Positions 12,933 through 22,366 of a stretch of DNA of 50,249 bases are shown one piece after another (position 1 is the stretch's first letter; the number at the start of each line of letters is the position of its first letter). Source of the stretch: Guillardia theta CCMP2712 (taxonomy: Eukaryota; Cryptophyceae; Pyrenomonadales; Geminigeraceae); the NCBI RefSeq assembly GCF_000315625.1, contig NW_005434449.1:3273-53521 (forward strand). Reading direction: 5' to 3'. Made by a program: the position numbers and the translations under genes. The notes beneath the pieces are model-generated. The model was not told where the DNA came from. It made no database searches and saw nothing but the letters and a program-made list of their open reading frames with translations.

Positions 12933-14905
12933 TCTTATCCCGCTTTTCTCGTCTTGCTTGTGGTGCCCTATCTTCAGGGATTTTTCTATGTTTTACACCA
13001 TTTCGCCTTTTTTTTTCACACGGTCAAGTTGCCGGCCGGGCCGCACTGCGGCACGGGCGGCAGCGCCCGGGGCCGCACACCGTGGCACCGTGGCACGCCC
13101 GGGGAAGCCGCCGGCGCACCGTGGCACGCCCAGGAGTTCCGACCGAGACTCGGATGATCCGATCAACATTTAGTGAAAGATCCGATGATCAGTACGAGGA
13201 GAATCAGGAGAGTCGAGGAGGCTTGACCCTGACACTGTCGCACAGGCCAAAGCTTGAAGGACAATTCCCCCGCGCCACTGACTCGGGGATGATGCGGCAG
13301 CGATGTCGCTGTGGCCGCCGCCGAAGGAACTTCGGAGACGGCGCATACCGGAATGCATCCGCGATGATAGCAGCCGCAAGGACAGGGAGGCCAGGCTTGA
13401 GCTGTGACAAAAGATCCCGGAGTCCTGGACCGGATCATGCATCCGGCGGCGTTTCAAGTTTCAATTTTGCAAGTCGGATCACCTGAGACGTACTGCGAAG
13501 GTCTTTGGCGGGACGTGCTGAGCCGCGATGATATGCATTACGATGCCCTCGGACCTTCCGCTGTGCTGCCGGTGACCGAGCGAGGCCCAGTCCGGTGTCA
13601 AAAACATGTGACATGCTGAAGTCCAGGATTAACCCATGCCATCCGCCTCCAGTAGCCTGCCGCTGACGGTTCCGGAAGCTCAAAGTCCCCTCATGGCCAG
13701 TGCAAAATGCGCTGCGGCGGCGGCCGCGCTGCCCAGCCGACTACGGACTATACTACGGCGGTAGTACTGTGACGGTACTACTAGTAGTTAGTAGCCTTTT
13801 ACTCAAAGTTGAGTACTACTGAGCCGCCTAGTCGGTACGGCGTAGCACCGCCGCCGGGTCACAGTCGGATCAGTAACGGCGGAATCAACGGTCCGAGTTA
13901 GTTTCTGGCAGATAACCGGTGTGTGAAACTGTAAAAATGAGGGTGGGGTAGTGAAAGCTGTCAAACTCGCGAAGCTATCAGCCGGTAGAGTCTGTGAGAA
14001 AGGGTGGGGTAGTTTTTTACTCCAAACAGGGGGTAGGGTATAATTTGGTAGGAGCTAGCAGGAATAGAAGGGTCTGAAGCATCTCGGAAGTTTTAAATCA
14101 CAGATGGGGTGTTCATTTCGATTTTGCTAGTGTGGGGTGGGTATTCTCTCTAATTTAATCAGTATCATTTATTTTTACTTAATATATTTTGTAGTAATTA
14201 AGAAAAACTTTACAGGGGTAAGGGGTGGAAATTTTGTCCCAGTAACAATCGAGATGAAAGATTACCGCGAGTTGGCCATGAATGCAACAGGGGGTGGAAA
14301 AGGCTAGCAACATGGGGTGGAGGGTTCAAGAGTCAGGAAAGGAGTGGGGTGGGTGGTTGCCTGGAAGCGGCGGGCAGCATGTCGGGTCTGCCAGGGAGGG
14401 GGGGAGGGGGGAAGGGAGGAAGGAGGAGGAGGAGAGAGACTGAGAGCGTCTCGATGTGAAGCTGTCATAGACCTTGATTGACTGCAAGGGTTGAAATGCA
14501 GAAATGTGCCGGCAAAGTCAAGAGGACCGGGAGCTTGCCTATCATCCCCCCTGCACAGCGATGATTTGAGTAGGTTGCGGACAGTGAGGAAAGGAGGATG
14601 AGACCAAGTCAGAGGATATGTAAAGACGGTTTAAGAGAGGGCATTGGAGAGGTATTCGATGGCAATCACTGTAGATCTGCTGCCTCTGTTGGGGTGGAAA
14701 GTCACGGTGCATGTTAAATGTGACAAAGCAGTGGTCAGGTCAAAGTTGTGAAATTTTTTGTTATCCCAGCAATCCCGCTTGTGGTTGAGAGCTTGGATGA
14801 GCTAGACTTCTTCTCACATTACGGTGCATGGTCAGGTAGCTTGATGGGGAAGATGTTATACGATAGAGGATGATCTTTGACACCGCTACAGAGCCCTTTC
14901 CCTGA
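12933..14905. other. Gene-poor region with GC islands, inverted repeats and G-rich tracts
   Basis: 13033-13135 is a GC-rich island with repeated CACCGTGGCACG words. 13140-13690 has moderate GC and no convincing gene; frames exist on both strands but none has splice sites or domains. 13690-13880 is GC-rich with inverted words (GCCGACTA near 13735 against TAGTCGG near 13828) around a GTACTACTAGTAGT core. 13930-14360 carries many GGGGTGG and GGGTAGGG words. The last 500 bases are unremarkable and should contain the AP2-PHD promoter. Confidence 0.5.
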
Positions 14906-15154
14906 ATGTCAGGATGCACTGGAAAGTGGATGCATTTCTTTCTCTTCGCCTTCTATTTCATTCTCCTTGAAAACATCATCATAGATTCATGTGCTAGAAC
15001 GTATCCCGTGTATCATTTCAATCACGAAGAAATGGAAAACTCTGTTCTCTGCACCTCGATTGATGCACCTCGATTGATCGATTTTCTCCCTCAGGATAAT
15101 TACTTGGGGCTTTGCAGAGAGAACCGCTCTGCAAATCGCGTCGCTGAGGAGTGA
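14906..15154 (+). CDS. Small open frame with one hydrophobic segment, doubtful
   Basis: ATG to TGA, 82 codons, with a hydrophobic stretch (FFLFAFYFILLENIIII-like) near the start. It contains a 14-base direct duplication (TGCACCTCGATTGA twice). There is no family match; it may simply lie in the 5' region of the AP2-PHD gene that starts about 100 bases downstream. Confidence 0.15.
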   Translation: MSGCTGKWMHFFLFAFYFILLENIIIDSCARTYPVYHFNHEEMENSVLCTSIDAPRLIDFLPQDNYLGLCRENRSANRVAEE

Positions 15155-15259
15155 TATTCTATGGCCTGAGACAATACAATCTAACTTCTGGTTGTGAATT
15201 GAAAGTCTGATACTGCTGAATCGCAATCAAGGACCAACAGCCACGAAGCTTCAAAAACA

Positions 15260-18200
15260 ATGAGTGAAGATCTAGAGGCGATGAACGAGCCGATCTCTAG
15301 CAATTCAGATGACGAGTCATCTCAGTGATCGAATCTGCTGCCCTAACTCAAGCTGACTTGCTTGCAGGAATATGGAATCGTCGAGTATGTACGTGGGACC
15401 CATTCCCAAGCCACGAGCTCCCAAGTCTAGTCACTACCGAGGAGTCAGCAAGACAGTTCGAGGTGATTGAAACTGGCATGGGGCTGAGCTCGTCTTTACA
15501 GCCTTGGCTTGATAGGGAAGTGGCAAGCTCGTCTCTGTGTGAACTCTACACAAAGAAATCTAGGATGCTCATTCAAAACGCCCGAAGATGCTGCTCGTGT
15601 GTGGGATGCCGCTGCAATCTTGCATTTCGGAACGGGTATCAACCCACAGATGTTGAACTTTCCTGATGAGTAATGCTGCTCTTATTGTTGTAAAGTTGCA
15701 ATCTCGACTGATATCTGCCATAGGTATAAACCGAATAATCATGAACACTATCAGAACTTCTTGATATCAGCGGGAGCACTCACTTGCGGGATCCGTTGGC
15801 AATCGGCTAAGGTTTTCTCAATGTATGAACAGTACTAGAACTGAAACAAGAGCAGGATCTCAATGAAAAGGATGGAATGCCTCGTGACGCTACACTGGAA
15901 GCAGCTTCATCACATCCAGTGAACGGTGAGACTATCCGCTCGTCGTCGGGATTGTTTGCTAAGTTTACACTTGGTAGTTTCTTACACAGCAGTTCCTGTC
16001 GTACAAGCGTACCCTTCCCAGGCAGTCTACATCTACCCGATGGGATCATATTCTTGTGCTCAGTCTGTCGACTATGATCTTAGGCCGTCCGAGGTGCAGG
16101 TGTACTTGATCGACGCTCCTGCTTTACCTCTGATCTTTGTTCACGTGTCGTGCAGTCAAACGAAGGACCTTCACCAGAACCAATCGAAAAACCTAACAAG
16201 AGTCATAAAACCAATTCACAGCCAACGTCCACCAAGATTTCAAGGCTGCAGCCAGGAGAAAATTTGGAAGCTGTCAACGAACAGGAGTTCTGCCCTGAAG
16301 GTAAGAGAGATATTCACTGCTGTACTGCCCTCACATCATCTATCTAGAGACACACATATTGCCAACCTTAAGAGGGGCGTTGGTCGATCCTGGTTTTGTT
16401 CCAATTTGCGAAGACGACTACGATGGAAGTGGGATGTTGGGATGGAACGAGTTCCAAAGAGCTTTTCGAGGTGAATCTTGGCTCGACGATCTTGAATTAG
16501 TTTCAAGGGTGACCATCTGATAGGTCAAGGTGTCCCCATGTCAAACTTGCAGCAGATGTATCGCTCGTATAAGAGAGGAGCCGAGGCTCCCATCAAGGAA
16601 CATTATCCCGACGTTGACCTGAGAAGAGCAGAAGAAGAAGCTGCTCATATGAGGTCTTGCGACTCACCATGTGCTCGTCCGTCCTAATTGCATGCAGGTC
16701 GATGATGGCGAATGGACTTTCACAGTTCCTCGACACTCTCGACGAGTATGGGCTGAAAGATGAGATGTGATCTTATCCTGTAAAGTTGCGAATCCCATGA
16801 CTGAGGTGACCAGTTTGGCCAACGAAGAATTGTTACGAGGAAACTTCATTGCTACAAATTGGAATGACTTCCAGAAACTGTGATCCAATCTTGCCTCTGT
16901 TTCCGATGAAAATGACTTCAATGGTGTATAGGTTTAGAGGAAGGGGAAGGCCGATGAATGAATTGCAAGAATTGTACAAAAAGTACAAGAGCTACGTCTT
17001 GAGAGAAGATTCATCGCCTGTCCAAAAACAGATAGAAACACAGAACGAAAAGAGTTTCACAAACAAAATTTCGAGAGAGAATGATCCGGCTGGAGTCGAG
17101 AGAGGATCTGTTGTTGAAATCATTAACAAAGTACCAAACAATCAGATCCAAGAATCCAGATTGGAAACTTTAAGCGAAGCACCTGCAAACACCCATTTGT
17201 CAGCCATTGAGAATGCAAGGGAAGAAGCAGAGAATGGGTAATTCAAATTTGCGCATTGCGACTGAATGTTGTTACGAGTTGATAATCTTGCTCAGGCTGC
17301 AAGCAACTACATTTCAAGACAACACCCTACAAGTTCATCACGGAGACAAGCACAAAAAGAAGCACTTCATTGAGATCGGGGCAGATCATGGGTTATGCTC
17401 CATCTGCAACGGAGAGACAGAATCCGACCTGTGGGTGGAATGCGATGAGTGTAAAGCCTGGCAACATCAGTTGTGCTGCGGGTAGACACCATTTGCCTGC
17501 CTGTGGTCCTTTGCTCACTTGAATTCCTTAGATACTTGTCAGAGTTAGACATTCTTGAGCAGCATTTCTGCGACGAATGTCTGGAAAAGAAGAACTCTGG
17601 GCAAGGAAATCCTTCCCAAGGGGGTGCAGATGCACAAACTCAAGAAGACTTGGACGATGAGGGAGATGTATCAGATGACGCCGGAAAGGGAGTGGATCGA
17701 TGGCTGGTTTACAGCTCTCAATCAGGGCTTTTCACTACTCATTACACAAGTGTCAAGTACAAGTGCGAAGAATTTGAAAAGAAACTCGACGGATACGAAT
17801 GGCGTCAAGGAAGAAGAGTGATTGATGTCGACCTTGCAGTAGCAGGTGAAAAGTGTCAGGCGTTGCTGTTCCAGGTCGAGAAAGAGAGTGGAATGTGAGT
17901 TGGAAAGTTGATTTCACCTTTAAGGCCCTCGTTCAAGAAACTATGTTGATCGGAAGGCTGCGTCTGCTGGTGAGCTCTGAAGGAGGTCCAAGTGCCGTAA
18001 CCATCTGAAACTGCGGTAGGTGCGAGAGAATCTCGTCCTTGGAGGTTTGATTCAGATGCAAACGACATTCTGCATCTACAAGATTATGAGGAGGCGTCGA
18101 GACAGCCTTGAACCCTCGAGAGAATTTGAGCCCTCGACTTTAAAAGTTCCTATCTGGCCGTCGCAGGACTTCCGATACGTCCGAGACTTGTTTCTCTCTC

Positions 18201-19440
18201 CGAGAGATCGACTGCTCGTCACCATAGGGCATGTTGTGCCCAGCGAGCTAGTTGACCGAAAGAAGTTGAACGAGTTGTCGTTGCTGTCTGTGAAGCCTCT
18301 TGTGCAACTTGTCGCACAGGACGAGATGATGAGAGAGCTGAGGATGAAGATGAAGATGCATCTCCAAGGATTGAAGCGGCCAAGTGCAAAACACGCGGTA
18401 GAATTAGCATCATCGTGTGTGCATGAAGGAGAGCAGAAACGAAAAGTTGACGAGGTAAGCGGGGGCTTGGATGAAGGAGAGAATTCTGCCAAGAAACTTC
18501 GACATGTCTCAAGAGCAGAAGACGGGAGCTTTATTGGAAAAGTCTCCATCCCCAGCAAGGTGATCCATCTCGTCTCATCGCGTCTCTTGACATTTCCCAG
18601 CTTTCTGGGGAGGCAGACGATAAGATTGTTGAGCTGGGACGTTTTGAGAGCGAAGAAGAGGCGGCCGAGGCTTGCAATACTTATCTGTCAAAGTTCCCTC
18701 AGCAGCGAGTGAAATCGCTTCTCTTCTCTCCCGTTGGCAGTTCGTGTCTCGACCAGCAGCGTCGCGAGGAGAAAGGCGAAGGAAGGTGAGCAAGAGGGAG
18801 GATGGCGTGAGAGATCTTGATGCCTTCCTGCTGCAGGCAATCCGTATCAGCTCCTTCCCAGCTCGGGGGCGATAGGCCCAGCTGCAAGACGGGAGCACAA
18901 GGCAGAGTCTCATCAAGTTGTGTCCTCAAGCTGCTCAAGCCCCTCGTTAAGGGATGCCCGACGCTGCTGGTTCAGCTCGACAGCGGACGGCAGGAGGGAG
19001 GAAGCGCGTGCCAGACCTCCTTGTGGGAAGAAAAAATGTTCGAGCTCGAGCTAGAGGACGAGGAGAGTGAGCAGGAAAGCAACGAGGAGGAAGAAATTTA
19101 CTGTAACACCAACACCAGCAGTACCGGGAACGAGCAAGGCACTGCTTCTCGGAGGCCGCTGGAAGATGATTCCTGCGGCGTCAAGGCGACGTCCAGTTCC
19201 GACACAAGCAAAGAGGACGAACGAATCGCGCGGGAGCTCGCGCAGCATGTCAGGCAACCACTCGCTGAGCTGCAGCCATCGGCAAGCGAGGAGAAGGCGA
19301 GAGCCTCAGGCTATTCCCAGCTGCTCCTGGAGTGCAACAGCTGCCATTCGATATGTGGAGTCGCTAAGGATCAGCTGGGCAAGACGCTGGAGTGTCCAAT
19401 CTGCAGGCAACGCTTCCGTGCTTGCTCGCCTCGCGCGTGA
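15260..19440 (+). CDS. AP2 domain / PHD finger nuclear protein with a second AP2-like domain
   Basis: A gene of about fifteen small exons. Exon 1 (15260-15324, MSEDLEAMNEPIS) joins exon 2 from 15368. The AP2 domain, about residues 44-103, appears when SHYRGVSKTVRG at 15462 is joined to KWQARLCVNSTQRNLGCSF at 15516 by a 53-nt intron, and continues through PEDAARVWDAAA to LNFPDE. Further exons give YKPNNHEHYQNFLISAG, an EF-loop-like EDDYDGSGMLGWNEF near 16410, then a low-complexity linker. A PHD finger follows near 17397-17585: CSICNGETESDLW, ECDECKAWQHQLCCG, then FCDECLEKK in the next exon, giving the full set of Cys/His ligands. Downstream, RHVSRAEDGSFIGKVSIPSK plus ELGRFESEEEAAEACNTYL resembles a second, weaker AP2 domain. 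The C-terminus has a C-x2-C...C-x2-C module (CNSCHS, CPICRQRF) before TGA at 19440. AP2 domains bind DNA and PHD fingers read histone tails, so a chromatin-linked transcription regulator is likely. Exons after 18000 are less certain. Confidence 0.8.
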
Positions 19441-19522
19441 GCTTGTCCTGGCGGCCTGCAGGCGTTTCATAGTGTTATAACAAGATGTTTACAAGAAGAT
19501 GTGAGCCGCTGCTGCCGGAGGC

Positions 19523-20914
19523 TCATCGGGACTGGCGGCTCAACCTCGGGGCATTTCCCTTGGACACGAAGAGAAGAGCTGAACCGCAGCCGATGCAGTA
19601 GAGGACTCCACACATCATGATTCCCACGTAGCCTATAAAGGCATAGTGCTCTGATCCTGGCTGATACCCCAGCCATGCTAGCAGAGGTCCAGCTACACAG
19701 GGGCCGAACATCGTTCCAAGGAAGGCAGCAACGCCCCACAAGGCGAGATCCTTGGCGCCGTCGGACTCCTGCAAGCAAACGTCACGCCGGATGCTTGTCC
19801 AAACAGACGAGACCTGCGAGGGGAGGCACTCAACGGCTAGGGCGTAGTCCACTGAGATGTAGATGCCGTTCCCAGCCCCATAGCAGATGCCAAGCAGGAT
19901 GACCATGCTGTACGTGTCCACAAAGCAGTAGCCGATGTAAACTAGTGCCATCACCGTCACTGCTGTATAGATGGCTGGCTTTCGTCCAGTTCGATCTGCA
20001 AGAGTTCCGGCAACAAGACTGACCAACCCTGACGATCCTTGTGAGACTATGCAGAGGATCGCAGTGCAAGACTTTGCGTTGTCGACAACAATCTGCTCTG
20101 TCATGACATCGCGCAAATAGTACAGGATGTAGATTTGCACTGAAACTGCCATGTAGTAGAACATTCGTGAAATGAACACCCAGAAGAAATCTCCGTGCGA
20201 AGACGGAGAAATCAAGTAGGCCGAGCGGACTTTCTTCCAGTCGATCTCAGAGCTTGCGCAGTCATGCCTCCTCTCATTGGCCGCGTACCATGTGAGAGGG
20301 GTGCAGATCGCGAGGGTTACAGCGTACAGGAAGTAAGCATGCTCCACTGGCAGGAGGAAGCCGATGCAGATCAAGCCAACCACAGCGCCCATGGCTGTGC
20401 ATCCTCCCATGATACCTGAGCACACGCTCATCTGATCGGCAGGGATCATGTCAGAGACAAGGCCGGTGAAGCCTGTGTAGGCGACGTTGAGGGCGAGGAT
20501 AGCGATCAAGAGAAGGAACAAGTAGACGAGGCCCCAGCCCATGCTCCTTGCGAGGTACAGGCATCCTACCATGCAGAAGAGAACCCCGTTCCCGGCCAGC
20601 ACGAAGGGCATGCGCCTGCCCATCGAGTTTGTGCTATGGTCTGATAGATACCCGGCGAAGGGCGAGACCAGCTGCGACACTCCAGCAATGCCGAGCATGA
20701 CGGCGAGGTAGATGGCGTGCTGCTGGGGGAACATCTTCAGTGCTTCTTCGGGTAAGACAATGACGCCGACAGAAGCGTAGAACAATCCATAGCTGAAGGC
20801 GTGAGCATTCAAAGCTAATATTTTCCAGAGACTGACATGCTCCTCCTCCTCTGTTCCACCGGTCATCTTCACTTCATAAATGGGCAATTCCTTACCAGCT
20901 GCTTTCCGACGCAT
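19523..20914 (-). CDS. Major facilitator superfamily transporter
   Basis: About 446-463 residues with twelve hydrophobic helices. The loop 2-3 signature is visible as GYLSDHSTNSMGRRMPF, and its counterpart in the second half as GTLADRTGRKPAIY; both are the classical MFS D-R/K-x-G-R-R/K motif. The closest feel is the glycoside/sugar-proton symporter side of the superfamily, but the substrate cannot be read. The frame runs without a stop from ATG at 20912-20914. A 51-nt stretch (minus-strand GTCTCG to CTTGCAG, near 19779-19829) has perfect intron borders and a length divisible by three; removing it joins CLPSQ to ESDGAKDLALWGVAA, which fits MFS spacing better. Sequence upstream in the same frame (SYGTLEDEEGDRGGLQEM) suggests the start may lie further 5', near 21010, after another short intron. 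Likely a membrane solute carrier. Confidence 0.88.
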   Translation of the reverse strand: MRRKAAGKELPIYEVKMTGGTEEEEHVSLWKILALNAHAFSYGLFYASVGVIVLPEEALKMFPQQHAIYLAVMLGIAGVSQLVSPFAGYLSDHSTNSMGRRMPFVLAGNGVLFCMVGCLYLARSMGWGLVYLFLLLIAILALNVAYTGFTGLVSDMIPADQMSVCSGIMGGCTAMGAVVGLICIGFLLPVEHAYFLYAVTLAICTPLTWYAANERRHDCASSEIDWKKVRSAYLISPSSHGDFFWVFISRMFYYMAVSVQIYILYYLRDVMTEQIVVDNAKSCTAILCIVSQGSSGLVSLVAGTLADRTGRKPAIYTAVTVMALVYIGYCFVDTYSMVILLGICYGAGNGIYISVDYALAVECLPSQVSSVWTSIRRDVCLQESDGAKDLALWGVAAFLGTMFGPCVAGPLLAWLGYQPGSEHYAFIGYVGIMMCGVLYCIGCGSALLFVSKGNAPRLSRQSR

Positions 20915-21009
20915 CTCCTGAAGCCCGCCTCTGTCCCCCTCCTCATCCTCGAGAGTTCCGTAAGAAGCTCTTGGCCTGAGTTAATGTCAGTGTCTTCATC
21001 CCGTTTCAC

Positions 21010-22366
21010 ATCTTCGTCATAATCCCTTCTGTGATTCCCGAAACAACGTAGCACTTAGCCCTATTTTCTGTGGTCGCTTCTAAATATATTTTTGTTTCCG
21101 TTCTTTCTCATTCCTTGAAGCTTGCTTCTCGTGGTCTACACTTCAGTTCCACTTCTTCTTCTCCATCCCATCTTCCTTTATCTTTCTCTTTCGCTTCGGC
21201 ATGCTGCATTTCCGCACAGTCGACATTCATCACTCACATTTTGATTTATCTCGCCATCTCGAAATAGCGACGATTGAATGACCCCTACCCCTTCTATTCC
21301 ACTTCTGGACCCCCAGGTCCCATATACCTTCTGACAAGCTGCACCCTGTCGGACTAGTCGAGTCGGGCCCGGGCCGCTCTCATCAGTTCCGCCGAGCCGG
21401 CCGCCGGGCGGGCCGGGCCCCGTACACTGACTGCCACTCCGGCGGCCCGGCGTGTCGGCACGCCTGAGGGCCTTGGTCCAGCCGCGGCGTGTGCCGCCTG
21501 GGCGGCCGGTGAGGGCCAGTGTCAAGTTTACTTATCAAGGATCAGCAAGTACAGTAGTGGCATCATGGTACACAATTATTAGTCAGGAGAGGTCGCCTCA
21601 GGAAAAGACATAGAAAAATGAAAAGGACAGATAATATGTCACTACCCAATTGGATTGCTGTCTCTTCTATGTATGCGGTTGGTGGTATATGGTGGGTAGT
21701 TGAACTTCTTCGAGGGGGTGGGGTAGAGGTTGAACGACTATTTCCGGCGCGACATGTTCGATCAACTTCGCAATCAGTTTGAGGTAAGCGAGGAGAAGGA
21801 GGAGGATGGAGATGTGGACAAGCGAGGAGAACGAGGATGATGGGGATGTGGACAAGGAGGGTGGGGACGAGGATGATGGGGATGTGGACAAGGAGGGCAA
21901 GGACGAGGACTCTAAAGGAGAACAGAACGAGGAAGGCGAGGGAGATTGGAAGTACGAGAAGGAGGAGGTAGAGGAGTGGAAGCAACCGATTGTTAGACAG
22001 ACTTGGTTTACATGATGTAGTACAGGAACAAGAAGACTCGTGGTTGATGATAGACGTGCTTTGTGTTTTTAAGAGCATCTGCATGACTTTCGTAACACCA
22101 TTGATGATAGCAGATGGACTGTCAAGAGGCTCGCGTTCAACCCACAACCATGTTGGATGGATGGACTCAACTACCCAACAAGTATACGTCCCAGCTTCAG
22201 AACGAAGGAAAGAATCGCATGAATAGAATGTGAGACTGCTAAACTGTGAACTCATCGATGACGCATCTTCAGGTTGACCATGTTTACCGCCTAAACGACG
22301 AATCTATGACCATCTATTTAAAATAAACAACATGCTACTGTACACCCACATTCGGAGGCATGGCTG
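21010..22366. other. Intergenic, with GC-rich island and acidic-coding repeat
   Basis: 21355-21520 is a GC island built from GGGCCC, CCGGCG and GGCCGG words, like those at 5636-5965 and 13033-13880. A possible tiny plus-strand gene starts ATG near 21755 (MFDQLRNQFE, then GTAAGC donor) and runs into the acidic repeat at 21795-21912. I see no other gene. The giant receptor gene ends at the right edge on the minus strand. Confidence 0.4.
21795..21912 (+). repeat. About 36-bp tandem repeat, three copies
   Basis: Unit resembling GAGGATGATGGGGATGTGGA repeats three times. In one plus frame it encodes E-D-D-G-D-V-D-K-E-G; the first copy is two bases shorter, so the frame is not kept across all copies. 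Confidence 0.75.

Noticed and set aside
12557-13157. Plus-strand frames rich in His/Tyr or Ile across the 33-bp minisatellite
   Set aside because: They come from simple TCATCG and TCTCATC repeats; no splice sites, domains or start context support a gene.
13163-13683. Overlapping frames on both strands
   Set aside because: Several frames of similar length in both directions, none with a domain or consistent intron borders; typical of GC-rich noncoding DNA.
21563-22255. 230-codon minus-strand frame with hydrophobic runs
   Set aside because: The hydrophobic part is the complement of the acidic GAGGATGATGGGGATGTGGA repeat and is a composition effect.
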